The notes: generated by a model from the letters alone, not told the origin. Numbered from the stretch's first letter, positions 26,957-36,023 are shown. The stretch: DNA of 64,000 bases from UBA5536 sp964592595 (GCA_964592595.1 CAZQFH010000007.1:41528-105527), one strand, 5' to 3'. A program made the numbers and translations.

Positions 26957-27589
26957 ATGGTAATTGAAGCACAAAAAGTTGGCATTTTGAGCTATCAGAT
27001 CAAAGTAAATAACGACGCTGGTGAGGTACTGGAAGAAGCAACTATTGACAATCCGCGCACAATGCTTTTTGGAACAGGACGCGTAATGCAAAGTTTTGAA
27101 AAGCGCCTTGTTGGTTTGAAGTCAGGAGATACTTTCGATTTCATAATTGAGCCTGAGGAAGCATTTGGCCCTTTTAGGGAGGAACTGGTTATGGATATTC
27201 CAACGAGCGCTTTTGTAGTAAACGGCGAATTAAAATCTGACAAACTAAATGTTGGAAAAACTGTGCCTATGATGGATAGCGATGGCAATCCTTTCGATGG
27301 CAGAGTGATTGCAATAAATGGCGAAACTGTAAAAATGGATTTTAATCATCCGCTTGCCGGAAAGTCGTTGCATACTTTTGGTCAGGTACTTAATGTGCGT
27401 GAGGCTACCTTTGAAGAACTCAACCCTGCACCATCAGGTTGCGGCTGTGGATCGCATAGCGACAGTTGTTGTGGCGGCGGCGGACACAGTCACGATCACG
27501 ATCACCATCACGAAGATGAAAATTGTGGTGTTTGCGGTAACCCACCCGAACTTCAGGGACAGGGAATTGGAAGTTGCCAGTGCAGTTAA
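26957..27589 (+). CDS. SlyD-like FKBP peptidyl-prolyl isomerase with metal-binding tail
   Basis: A 210-residue cytoplasmic prolyl isomerase and chaperone. The FKBP part is split by an insert-in-flap domain as in SlyD: VGILSYQIKVNNDAGEVLE, RVMQSFEKRLVGLKSGD, the flap (FDFIIEPEEAFGPFREELV to HPLAGKSLHTFGQVL). The last 45 residues are packed with Cys and His (GCGCGSHSDSCCGG, HSHDHDHHHEDE, CGVCG, CQCS), a tail that in SlyD binds nickel and other metals. A TATTTAG-T-CTAAATA palindrome at its promoter suggests a metalloregulator. Partner unknown. Confidence 0.92.
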   Translation: MVIEAQKVGILSYQIKVNNDAGEVLEEATIDNPRTMLFGTGRVMQSFEKRLVGLKSGDTFDFIIEPEEAFGPFREELVMDIPTSAFVVNGELKSDKLNVGKTVPMMDSDGNPFDGRVIAINGETVKMDFNHPLAGKSLHTFGQVLNVREATFEELNPAPSGCGCGSHSDSCCGGGGHSHDHDHHHEDENCGVCGNPPELQGQGIGSCQCS

Positions 27590-27590
27590 A

Positions 27591-27624
27591 AAAAAAGACC
27601 GGACAAGCGATCCGGTCTTTTTTT
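27591..27624 (+). terminator. Terminator of the SlyD-like gene
   Basis: GACCGGA (27597-27603), loop CAAGCGA, TCCGGTC (27611-27617), then a run of T. The stem resembles that of the rocD/sodB terminator. Confidence 0.8.
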
Positions 27625-28024
27625 CTCCATCTGTTCATCCTGCACTAGGCATGTTGCCCGATTAAATTTTGCTGTCGCCTTTTTCTTCAATAAGCGGTGC
27701 AGTTTTAATTGCATGAATTAAAGCAACTACCCCAAGTAATGCAAAGGATGAAATTACAATAATAGCGATCATGACAGCAATTTTTAGAGCGTTTGTTAAC
27801 TAACTATTTAATTAACGTTAACAAAACTATATTATTTTTTTGAAATTGCAAATGATTTTCAGTTAACGGTGCGATTTATAAAGATTCCAAACAACAAAAC
27901 TATTAGCAGGTGAGCTCCCGTTTGGGATTTGTTTTATTTTTTTCAATAAAGGAATCGTAATTTTTTATAAATTATTTAGCTTTTAAAATAGCATTGACTA
28001 ATGCGGATGCTTGCGATGATTTAC
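27625..28024. other. Gene-poor interval of about 400 bases
   Basis: Between the SlyD-like terminator and the next promoter I see only AT-rich sequence and one hydrophobic 22-codon minus-strand ORF (27705-27773, MIAIIVISSFALLGVV...), which could be a small membrane protein or chance. A continuation in another frame (ALIHAIKTAPLIEEK...) would make a 36-residue protein if one A were removed. No RNA gene is recognised. Confidence 0.4.
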
Positions 28025-28032
28025 TACATTTG
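28025..28032 (+). promoter_or_regulatory. -7 promoter element of the receiver/PPDK_N gene
   Basis: TACATTTG matches TAnnTTTG, 42 nt upstream of the ATG. Confidence 0.6.
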
Positions 28033-28073
28033 CCTAAGTTAGTAAACCACTCATGATTTAAAAATTCCGCAAA

Positions 28074-31000
28074 ATGACTCCTTTACGACCTGATTTTCTT
28101 AACCGGAAGTTTACCTTTAATGATACTGCTTTTACAAGTTTGATGAAAAAGCGGATTTATCATGTGCTTTTAATTTCCTCGGTTTATGACGCATTTATCC
28201 TGGAAGAAGATGGTCGTATTGATGAGCAAATTTTTAATGAATATGTATCACTTAATCTGCGGTATCCGCCTGGATTTATTCTTACCAGTAATCCTGCTGA
28301 GGTAAAAACTATCCTGAAAAATGAAAAGATAGATTTGGTTATCGAAATGCTTAGTGCAGAAGAAAAGAGCACTTACAAACTGGCCGAGCAAATTAAAGCT
28401 GATTACCCCGAAATACCTATTGTTATCCTTACACCCTTTTCGCGTGAGCTTTCGTTAAAGATCGACAGAAATGAACTTAAAGGGATCGATTATGTATTCA
28501 ATTGGTTGGGAAATGCTGATATTTTGCTGGCAATCATCAAATTGATTGAAGATAAAATGAATGCCGAACACGATATCGTTGAAATTGGTGTGCAATGTAT
28601 TATCCTTGTTGAGGATTCGGTTCGGTTTTATAGCAGCTACCTTCCAAATATCTACAAGATCATCTTTAAGCAATCCAAATCCTTTATGACTGAAGGCCTT
28701 AACGAGCATCAAAAGATGTTGCGAATGCGCGGTCGGCCTAAAATCTTACTTGCAACAACCTATGAGGAAGCTATCGAACTGTATAAAAAATACAAACAAA
28801 ACATTCTCGGAATCATTTCGGATATCTCCTATACGCGTGAAGGAAAATCAGATAGCCAGGCGGGTATCAGGCTTTGTAAAGTTGTGAAGAAAAATGACCG
28901 TTACATGCCTTTGTTGTTGCAGTCGTCGGATGCCAAAAATGAAGAGATAGCTAAAGAGATCAAAGTAGGTTTCATCAATAAGAACTCCAAGACCTTATCC
29001 CTTGAGCTTCGTCGATTTATTAAGGAATATTTTGCTTTTGGTGATTTTGTTTTTAAAGATCCGGAAACCCATCAGGAAGTGATGCGTGCAGCCGATCTTA
29101 AAGCGCTTCAGGAGAAGATTTTCCAAGTTCCAAATAATGCGCTGCAATACCATATCGAACGCAATCACTTGTCAAAATGGTTGCGTGCCCGCGCTTTGTT
29201 TCCATTAGCAGATTTGTTTAAAATGTTTGCTCCAGAGGATTTCCAGGATTGCGACGACATAAAACGTTTTGTTTTTGATGCTATTGCAAATTTCAGGCTC
29301 AACAAAGCCCGTGGCGTGATTGCTGAGTTCAACCGCGAAAGTTTTGATGAGTATTTGTCCTTCACCCGAATCGGGCAAGGCTCAATTGGTGGAAAAGCCC
29401 GTGGTTTGGCTTTTCTGGATTCTTTAATCAAACGTAATAGTTTGAATGATAAGTTTGATGGAATTACCATTGGAATCCCGCGTACCGTTGTGCTTTGCAC
29501 TGACGTTTTTGATGATTTCATGGAAGAAAACAATCTCTATGCCATTGCCTTATCGGATGAGGCATCGGATGAGGAAATTCTAAATCACTTTATTGAAGCC
29601 CGGCTGCCATTCCGCATACACGAGGATCTTTATACCCTTATCTCTGTGATCCGTAATCCCATTGCCATTCGATCTTCAAGTTTGCTCGAAGACTCACATT
29701 ACCAGCCTTTTGCGGGAATCTATTCAACTTATATGATTCCGGTTGTCGAAAATGATGAGCGTACCATGATAAAAATGCTAAGCAATGCGATTAAAAGTGT
29801 TTACGCTTCAGCATTTTTCGAAGATAGTAAAGCCTATATGACGGCCACAAAAAATATGATCGACGAAGAAAAAATGGCTATCGTAATGCAGGAGGTTTGT
29901 GGAAAACGTTATGACGATCATTATTATCCTGCCTTATCTGGCGTTGCAAGATCGATTAATTTTTACCCCATCCCTCCCGAAAAATCAGAAGACGGTATTG
30001 CAAATATTGCATTGGGCTTGGGTAAGTTAATTGTGGATGGCGGTCAAAGCATTCGTTTTTCACCAAAATATCCTAACAAAGTGCTGCAAACCAGTCAGCC
30101 TGACCTTGCCTTGCGCGAAACGCAAAAGGTATTTTATGCCTTAAATATGGATCCAAACAGTTTTCAGCCAACTGTGGACGATGCAGCAAACCTCTTACAA
30201 TTGAGGGTTACCCAAGCTGATAAAGATGGTTCGCTTCGGTTGGTTTGTTCTACCTATGATTTTCAAAACCATATGTTGCGCGATGGCTATCATCAGGGAG
30301 GTAAAAAGCTGGTTACTTTTGCCAATATTCTAAAGTATAATACTTTTCCAATAGCTGAAATATTGCTCGAAGTTTTGCGTGTTGGCCAACTGGAGATGGG
30401 CAAGCCAATCGAAATTGAATTTGCGGTTGAGCTAAACAAACCCAAAGATATGGTGAAGATGTTTTATGTTTTGCAGATCAGGCCAATCGTAAGCTTAAAT
30501 GAGTCGGTGGATATTGATATCGACCAGATCACGAAGGAAGCTTGTATTATCACTGCTGATCACACACTGGGTAATGGATTGATAAAAGGAATACATGATT
30601 TTGTGTATGTGAAACCTGAGTCTTTTAATCCGGCCAAAACCAGAGACGTTGCCGAATTAGTAGGGAAACTGAATGCAAAATTCTTAGAAGAAGGAAAATA
30701 TTATATCCTTGTTGGACCCGGAAGATGGGGTTCGAGCGATCCGTGGTTGGGAATTCCCGTTAAATGGCCTCAGATTTCGGCAGCGCGCGTAATCATTGAA
30801 TCGGGTCTCGAAAACTACCGCATCGATCCCAGCCAGGGCACCCATTTTTTTCAAAACCTCACTTCTTTTGGTGTGGGGTATTTTACCATAAATCCTTTTA
30901 TCAAAGATGGTTTTTACGATCTGAAATTTCTTGAACAACAAGAGGTATATTATGAGGACGACTTTATCAGACACATCAGATTTGAGCAGTCGCTGAATAT

Positions 31001-31079
31001 CATTATTGATGGCCGAAAAAACCGGGGAATGATTCTAAAACCCGGTGAAGAAGTACCAATGTTAAAAAAAGGAAAGTAG
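28074..31079 (+). CDS. PEP/pyruvate-binding (PPDK_N) protein with N-terminal receiver-like domains
   Basis: A 1001-residue protein of three parts. Residues about 25-165 look like a receiver fold without its phosphoacceptor Asp (HVLLISS at the first strand, LVIEMLS at the third). Residues about 173-330 are a second receiver with ILVEDS and ISDISY near 246. Residues about 430-802 are the ATP-grasp PPDK_N domain of PEP synthases (IGQGSIGGKARGLAFL, RSSSLLEDSHYQPFAGIYSTY, FYVLQIRP), followed by a C-terminal domain with LVGPGRWGSSDPWLG. The swivelling phosphohistidine domain and the PEP-binding barrel of PpsA are not visible, so it is probably not a complete PEP synthase. Target of its phosphotransfer unknown. 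Confidence 0.82.
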   Translation: MTPLRPDFLNRKFTFNDTAFTSLMKKRIYHVLLISSVYDAFILEEDGRIDEQIFNEYVSLNLRYPPGFILTSNPAEVKTILKNEKIDLVIEMLSAEEKSTYKLAEQIKADYPEIPIVILTPFSRELSLKIDRNELKGIDYVFNWLGNADILLAIIKLIEDKMNAEHDIVEIGVQCIILVEDSVRFYSSYLPNIYKIIFKQSKSFMTEGLNEHQKMLRMRGRPKILLATTYEEAIELYKKYKQNILGIISDISYTREGKSDSQAGIRLCKVVKKNDRYMPLLLQSSDAKNEEIAKEIKVGFINKNSKTLSLELRRFIKEYFAFGDFVFKDPETHQEVMRAADLKALQEKIFQVPNNALQYHIERNHLSKWLRARALFPLADLFKMFAPEDFQDCDDIKRFVFDAIANFRLNKARGVIAEFNRESFDEYLSFTRIGQGSIGGKARGLAFLDSLIKRNSLNDKFDGITIGIPRTVVLCTDVFDDFMEENNLYAIALSDEASDEEILNHFIEARLPFRIHEDLYTLISVIRNPIAIRSSSLLEDSHYQPFAGIYSTYMIPVVENDERTMIKMLSNAIKSVYASAFFEDSKAYMTATKNMIDEEKMAIVMQEVCGKRYDDHYYPALSGVARSINFYPIPPEKSEDGIANIALGLGKLIVDGGQSIRFSPKYPNKVLQTSQPDLALRETQKVFYALNMDPNSFQPTVDDAANLLQLRVTQADKDGSLRLVCSTYDFQNHMLRDGYHQGGKKLVTFANILKYNTFPIAEILLEVLRVGQLEMGKPIEIEFAVELNKPKDMVKMFYVLQIRPIVSLNESVDIDIDQITKEACIITADHTLGNGLIKGIHDFVYVKPESFNPAKTRDVAELVGKLNAKFLEEGKYYILVGPGRWGSSDPWLGIPVKWPQISAARVIIESGLENYRIDPSQGTHFFQNLTSFGVGYFTINPFIKDGFYDLKFLEQQEVYYEDDFIRHIRFEQSLNIIIDGRKNRGMILKPGEEVPMLKKGK

Positions 31080-31080
31080 C

Positions 31081-31584
31081 TTACCACTTATTATAGTGAA
31101 TTGCTTCGGCTTGCCAGGGGTTGTTAATTGGTTTTTGCTCAGCGGGATATCCCAGTGCAACCAACGAAACCGGTATAATATTATCAGGGATTTTAAAAAA
31201 ACTGCCAATCTCTGACATCCTGGCTTCCCGCGGATATACACCTAGCCACACACTGCCAATATCCAATGATGTAGCTTCCAGTAAAATGTTTTGCGTTGCG
31301 GCAGCACAGTCCATATACAGGTAGCCCGTCACGTTTTGCTTTTGAATGTTGCCACAAACCAGAATTGCTGCAGCTGCTTCATTAAGCATTTTGCCATAAG
31401 GATGTATTTCGGCAAGCTGGTTTAGTAATTCACGTTTTGTAATTACTACAAAATGCCAGGCTTTTAGGTTATTAGCCGAAGGTGCTGCCATTGCTGCCTT
31501 AATGATCTGACTGATAGCTTCATCAGGAATTGGCTCAGCTTTAAATCTCCTGATGCTTCTTCTTTTAAAAATAAGTTTTGACAT
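31081..31584 (-). CDS. Nitroreductase family protein
   Basis: A 167-residue FMN-dependent nitroreductase-like protein: N-terminal FKRRSIRRFKAEPIP, AAMAAPSANNLKAWHFVVI, AATQNILLEATSLDIGSVWLGVYP, and C-terminal VALGYPAEQKP. The group reduces nitro compounds, quinones or enones with NAD(P)H. It starts 10 nt after the aspartase fusion gene and is likely co-transcribed. It faces the PPDK_N gene with only 1 nt between stops. Substrate unknown. Confidence 0.92.
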   Translation of the reverse strand: MSKLIFKRRSIRRFKAEPIPDEAISQIIKAAMAAPSANNLKAWHFVVITKRELLNQLAEIHPYGKMLNEAAAAILVCGNIQKQNVTGYLYMDCAAATQNILLEATSLDIGSVWLGVYPREARMSEIGSFFKIPDNIIPVSLVALGYPAEQKPINNPWQAEAIHYNKW

Positions 31585-31594
31585 ATGCTGATTA

Positions 31595-33436
31595 TTAATG
31601 AATCATATTTTCGGGGGCAAGAATCTTATCCAACTCAGCTTTTGATAAGAGTTGTTTTTCGAGTACCAGATCGTAAACGCTTCGTTCGTTTTCGAGGGCT
31701 TCTTTTGCAATTAATGTTGAGGCCTCGTAACCAATGTAGGGATTAAGTGCAGTAACAAGTCCAATAGCGTTTTGAACCGTTTGTCTGCAATGTGCTTCGT
31801 TGGCTGTAATGCCCGAAACACAACGATTGGTAAGAACTTTCATGCCATTTTTCAGCATTTCGATCGATTCAAAGAGGCTTTGTACGATCACAGGTTCCAT
31901 CACATTGAGTTCAAGCTGACCGGCTTCAGCCGCCAGCGAAACTGTGAGGTCGTTGCCAATAACTTTAAAAGCGATTTGGTTTACCACTTCTGGAATTACC
32001 GGATTTACTTTTCCAGGCATGATGGTTGATCCGGGTTGCATGGGAGGAAGGTTGATTTCGTTGAGCCCTGCCCTTGGTCCGGAAGAAAGCAAACGGAGGT
32101 CGTTCGACATTTTGGAAAGCTTAACGGCCAGTCGTTTCAGACTTCCTGAATAACTCACAAAATCGCCTGTATCTTGAGTGGCTTCAACCAGATTACGGGC
32201 AAGTTTTATGTCCATCCCTGTGATTACGCGGAGATGTGGGATAACTTTTTCGCTGTATTTTGGATCGGCATTGATGCCTGTTCCAATGGCTGTGCCTCCC
32301 ATATTTACTTCGAGGAACAGAACGGCTGATCGGTTCAACTGTTGCACTTCTTCTTCGAGCGTAACGGCAAAAGCCTCAAAGGTTTGCCCTAAGGTCATAG
32401 GCACAGCATCCTGAAGCTGTGTGCGTCCCATCTTGATGATTCGCGCAAATTCACGGCCTTTGGCATGCAGCGCAGTTATCAGTTGTTGCAATACAAACAC
32501 CAGTTTTTCATTGGCTTTGATCAAGGCGATTTTAATGGCTGTGGGATAAGCATCGTTTGTGCTTTGGGAGAGGTTTACGTGATTGTTGGGATGACAATGC
32601 TCATACTGCCCCCTTTCCTTTTCCATGATTTCCAGCGCACGGTTGGCAATCACTTCGTTTACGTTCATATTTGTGGAAGTGCCGGCACCACCTTGAATCA
32701 TATCTACCACAAACTGCGACTGTAATCGGTTGTTGATGATTTCCTGGCAGGCCTGAATAATGGCTTTGGCAATATCTTCGGGGAGCGATCCCAACTCCAG
32801 GTTAGCTTTGGCAGCAGCCATTTTTACCATGGACAGCGATTTTACAAGGTCAGGAAAAAAATTGAGTGTGATGCCGCTGATGTTGAAATTTTCGAGTGCC
32901 CTGAGTGTTTGAATGCCGTAGTAATATTCGTAAGGCACATCTCTTTCGCCGAGCAAATCATGCTCGCGCCGGGTTTTACCCGATTCGTATTGTGAAGTGA
33001 TATTTGTTGCTCTGGCATTGGCATAGCGCATGCGCCTCGAAACCACACGTGTAATGTTAGATGAAATAGCCAAAGCAATTGAACCAGAACTTTTAAATGC
33101 TTCCTTCGAAAGTGTGAGTGCCACAGTGTCTTCAACAGCTCTTGCTGATGTTGAATGTGGCGAGTCTTCCATTAATGAACCTTCACCCAAAAAATCATGT
33201 TTGCCAAAATAAGTTATGATTTGCTCTTTGCCAAAAGCAGTGGTTTTGTAAAGCTCAACTTTTCCGGAGACAATCAAGAAAATAAAGGTGCGCGAAGTGT
33301 TTTCTGCAAATAATATATCTCCGGCGGCATAGGAGATGTCTTTGGCCTGACTGGCAATTATATTGAGTTCGTCGTCGTTTAAACCTCTAAAAAGCTCAAT
33401 ATTTTTTATGAGCTGAATTTTATCTGTTAGTTGCAT
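31595..33436 (-). CDS. aspA: Aspartate ammonia-lyase fused to an N-terminal cyclic-nucleotide-binding domain
   Basis: A 613-residue fusion. Residues about 1-140 form a cNMP-binding beta-barrel (FRGLNDDELNIIASQAKDISYAAGD, then FGKHDFLGEGSLMEDSPHSTSARAVEDT, the phosphate-binding cassette being FLGEGSLM...HSTSARA). From about 153 on it is a complete aspartase: RREHDLLGERDVPYEYYYGIQT, GGAGTSTNMNVNEV, and the fumarase-superfamily signature GSTIMPGKVNPVIPE near 470, which contains the catalytic Ser. Aspartase releases ammonia from aspartate to give fumarate. Normal aspartases are about 470 residues, so the extra domain is a real extension. Regulation by a nucleotide is inferred. Confidence 0.93.
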   Translation of the reverse strand: MQLTDKIQLIKNIELFRGLNDDELNIIASQAKDISYAAGDILFAENTSRTFIFLIVSGKVELYKTTAFGKEQIITYFGKHDFLGEGSLMEDSPHSTSARAVEDTVALTLSKEAFKSSGSIALAISSNITRVVSRRMRYANARATNITSQYESGKTRREHDLLGERDVPYEYYYGIQTLRALENFNISGITLNFFPDLVKSLSMVKMAAAKANLELGSLPEDIAKAIIQACQEIINNRLQSQFVVDMIQGGAGTSTNMNVNEVIANRALEIMEKERGQYEHCHPNNHVNLSQSTNDAYPTAIKIALIKANEKLVFVLQQLITALHAKGREFARIIKMGRTQLQDAVPMTLGQTFEAFAVTLEEEVQQLNRSAVLFLEVNMGGTAIGTGINADPKYSEKVIPHLRVITGMDIKLARNLVEATQDTGDFVSYSGSLKRLAVKLSKMSNDLRLLSSGPRAGLNEINLPPMQPGSTIMPGKVNPVIPEVVNQIAFKVIGNDLTVSLAAEAGQLELNVMEPVIVQSLFESIEMLKNGMKVLTNRCVSGITANEAHCRQTVQNAIGLVTALNPYIGYEASTLIAKEALENERSVYDLVLEKQLLSKAELDKILAPENMIH

Positions 33437-33574
33437 GGATTAATTGTTAATTAATTCACAAAAGTACATAATATGGAAGAAATGCTGTCCGGAAATGAAA
33501 ATTATTTCTCCTGAAAATTTGATGTTTTAGGACGTAATAGCCTTCTGATGTTTTAGTTGTTAATAATTTATCAA

Positions 33575-33582
33575 TACATTTG
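33575..33582 (+). promoter_or_regulatory. -7 promoter element of the DegT-type aminotransferase gene
   Basis: TACATTTG matches TAnnTTTG, 24 nt upstream of the ATG. Confidence 0.6.
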
Positions 33583-33605
33583 CGGCAAATAAAAAAACAC
33601 TGCAT

Positions 33606-34733
33606 ATGAAGCAAATTCCTATGGTTGACCTTGTAGGTCAGTACCAAAAAATTAAACCTGAAGTTGATGCTGCAATAATAGAAATACTTTCAAATGCCAG
33701 TTTTATCAACGGTCCTGCTGTAAAAAGCTTTCAACATAATCTGGAAAAATATCTCGGAATAAAACACGTAATACCCTGTGCCAATGGAACAGATGCCCTA
33801 CAGGTGGCCATGATGGCATTGGATTTGAAACCTGGTGATGAGGTGATTACAACTTCCTTCACTTTTATAGCGACAGCTGAGGTGATTGCCCTGCTTAAAC
33901 TTACGCCAGTGTTGGTGGATGTTGACAAGGAAACTTTCAATATTGACCCCAAAGCTATCGAAAAGGCAATCACACCTAAAACCAAGGCAATCGTTCCGGT
34001 TCATCTTTTTGGTCAATGTGCTGATATGGATGCAATTATGGATATTGCAAAAAAGCATAACCTTTATGTTATTGAGGATAATGCTCAGGCTATCGGAGCA
34101 GATCATACCTCAGCCGATGGCACAAAACGCAAAGCCGGAACGATTGGTCATATTGGTTGCACTTCTTTCTTTCCTTCAAAAAATCTGGGGTGTTACGGTG
34201 ATGGAGGGGCTATTTTTACTGATGATGACGAACTGGCCAAACGGGTACGCGTCATTGTTAACCATGGCATGGAAGTGCGTTATTATCATGATTCAATTGG
34301 TGTTAATTCGAGGCTTGATAGTGTTCAGGCAGCTGTGCTTGATATCAAATTAAAGCACCTGGATGAATATGCCAAAGCGCGACGTTTTGCCGCCAATTAT
34401 TACAACCAGGCTTTTGCGCAATCTGATAAACTTAAAACGCCGGTAACTGCTTCATTTACAAACCATGTATTTCATCAATATACCTTGGTAACGCATTGTG
34501 TGAACCGTCAGAAACTCATGGAACATCTGCAAACGAAAGGCGTTTCATGTGCTATTTATTATCCTGTACCATTGCATATGCAAAAGGCTTATATTGATCC
34601 AAGGTACAAAAGAGGTGATTTTCCGGTGACTGAAAACCTGTCAAAAACTGTTATCTCACTTCCCATTCATACCGAATTTGATGAGGAAAGCCTGAAATAC
34701 GTTACAGATGCAGTTCTGGAGTTTGTTGAATAG
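33606..34733 (+). CDS. DegT/DnrJ/EryC1/StrS family aminotransferase
   Basis: A 375-residue PLP-dependent sugar aminotransferase. It shows PMVDLVGQYQKIKPEVDAAI, CANGTDALQVAMMALDLKPGDEVI, VIEDNAQAIGA, and the PLP lysine in TSFFPSKNLGCYGDGGAIFT near residue 192. Members transfer an amino group to nucleotide-linked ketosugars used in lipopolysaccharide or glycoprotein synthesis. No glycosyltransferases or sugar epimerases are adjacent, so its pathway cannot be read here. Single gene with promoter and strong terminator. Confidence 0.93.
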   Translation: MKQIPMVDLVGQYQKIKPEVDAAIIEILSNASFINGPAVKSFQHNLEKYLGIKHVIPCANGTDALQVAMMALDLKPGDEVITTSFTFIATAEVIALLKLTPVLVDVDKETFNIDPKAIEKAITPKTKAIVPVHLFGQCADMDAIMDIAKKHNLYVIEDNAQAIGADHTSADGTKRKAGTIGHIGCTSFFPSKNLGCYGDGGAIFTDDDELAKRVRVIVNHGMEVRYYHDSIGVNSRLDSVQAAVLDIKLKHLDEYAKARRFAANYYNQAFAQSDKLKTPVTASFTNHVFHQYTLVTHCVNRQKLMEHLQTKGVSCAIYYPVPLHMQKAYIDPRYKRGDFPVTENLSKTVISLPIHTEFDEESLKYVTDAVLEFVE

Positions 34734-34767
34734 GAATCATAGCCTGCGATAAGTATAGATTTTTTAG

Positions 34768-34797
34768 ACGCCGGGGATTAATTTCCGGCGTTTTTTT
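34768..34797 (+). terminator. Terminator of the DegT-type gene
   Basis: ACGCCGG (34768-34774) pairs with CCGGCGT (34785-34791), followed by seven T. Confidence 0.8.
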
Positions 34798-34809
34798 AAC
34801 GTTAAAAAG

Positions 34810-34868
34810 TATGAAAATTTATGGTTGACCGTAAAAATTAATATGAAAATTTATGGTTGACCGTAAAA
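34810..34868 (+). repeat. Tandem 27-bp operator-like repeats before the DUF4143 ATPase gene
   Basis: Two identical 27-bp copies (34810-34836 and 34842-34868), 32 bp apart, about three helical turns. Each holds the imperfect palindrome TTTATGGTTGACCGTAAA (TTTA-GGT-ACC-TAAA). The second copy fills the spacer of the promoter. Confidence 0.75.
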
Positions 34869-34873
34869 TTTCG

Positions 34874-34881
34874 TAGTTTTG
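34874..34881 (+). promoter_or_regulatory. -7 promoter element of the DUF4143 ATPase gene
   Basis: TAGTTTTG matches TAnnTTTG, 5 nt after the second 27-bp repeat and 17 nt before the ATG. Confidence 0.6.
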
Positions 34882-34898
34882 TGAAAATTTAACGTAAT

Positions 34899-36023
34899 AT
34901 GTTTATCAATCGGATTGTTTCTTCAGCCGTTTCGGAGGCTTTGGATTCCGGAAAAATTGTAATTATTTATGGTCCACGGCAAGCCGGAAAAACCACCCTT
35001 TCGAAGAAAATAATCAATGCGACCGAATTAAAAGCACTTTATGCTAACGCGGATCAGATAAAGTATATTGATATTCTTGCCAGTCGCGATTTAAACAAAA
35101 TGAAATCGCTTGTTAGTGGATATGATTTATTGTTTATCGATGAAGCACAGCGCATTCCTGAGATTGGTCTGAATTTAAAAATTTTGCACGACGAACTACC
35201 GCATCTAAAGGTTTTGGTAACAGGTTCATCATCATTTTTGTTGTCGAACCGAATATCAGAGGCGCTTACAGGCAGAAAGAAAGTATTTACCCTGCTTCCT
35301 TTTTCGATTGGCGAATTGAGATCAGTGTTTACTGATTTTGAAATTGCGGACATGATTGATCACCTTTTGATTTTTGGAAGTTATCCAGAGGTGATCAAAA
35401 ACACAGGTTATCATGAAAAAGAGGACTACTTAAATGAAGTGTCTGTTTCCTATTTGTTTAAGGATATACTCGAATTGGAAAATATCAAATATCCTTCCAA
35501 AATTAGGGATTTGCTTCGATTGCTGGCTTTTCAGATAGGCTCACAAATTAGTATCCATGAAATAGGTACACAACTTAAGCTAAATGCCGAAACCGTTGAA
35601 CGGTATTTATTTCTACTTGAGCAGTCTTTTATAGTTTTTAAATTGCCAGCATTTAGCAGGAATCCGCGTAAAGAAATTAGTAAATCGCAGAAGTATTATT
35701 TTTATGATAACGGAATCAGAAATGCGATTATTGGTGATTTCAAACTTACTGAAGCAAGGGCTGATAGGGGGGCTTTGTGGGAGAATTTTGTAATCGCAGA
35801 ACGCAGAAAAAAAATGATTTTTGAGCGCCGGCTTTTTCAGGCTTTCTTCTGGAGAAATTATGCTGGTGCTGAGCTCGATTATCTGGAAGAATATCAAGGA
35901 AAGCTCAGTGCTTTCGAAATTAAAGTAAACAAGATAAAAAGCAAACCTCCTAAAGCCTGGATGTCAGACTATAATAGCGAATACAACTGTATCACTAAGG
36001 AAAATTTTCTTCAATTTCTTTAA
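34899..36023 (+). CDS. AAA-family ATPase with DUF4143 domain
   Basis: A 374-residue protein: Walker A GPRQAGKTTLSKK near residue 25-37, Walker B LLFIDEAQRIPE, sensor-like VLVTGSSSFLLS, then a winged-helix-like middle and a C-terminal DUF4143 domain with a nuclease-like core (FFWRNYAGAELDYLEEYQGKLSAFEIKV). The GAELDYLEE...AFEIK pattern recalls PD-(D/E)xK folds. These proteins are numerous in Bacteroidota and often suspected to be mobile or defence-linked; the role is unproven. Two operator-like repeats sit at its promoter. Confidence 0.9.
   Translation: MFINRIVSSAVSEALDSGKIVIIYGPRQAGKTTLSKKIINATELKALYANADQIKYIDILASRDLNKMKSLVSGYDLLFIDEAQRIPEIGLNLKILHDELPHLKVLVTGSSSFLLSNRISEALTGRKKVFTLLPFSIGELRSVFTDFEIADMIDHLLIFGSYPEVIKNTGYHEKEDYLNEVSVSYLFKDILELENIKYPSKIRDLLRLLAFQIGSQISIHEIGTQLKLNAETVERYLFLLEQSFIVFKLPAFSRNPRKEISKSQKYYFYDNGIRNAIIGDFKLTEARADRGALWENFVIAERRKKMIFERRLFQAFFWRNYAGAELDYLEEYQGKLSAFEIKVNKIKSKPPKAWMSDYNSEYNCITKENFLQFL

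Noticed and set aside
34899..36023. DUF4143 ATPase as an IS or transposase
   Set aside because: No terminal inverted repeats or target-site duplications were found around it; the nearby repeats are two short direct copies at its promoter.
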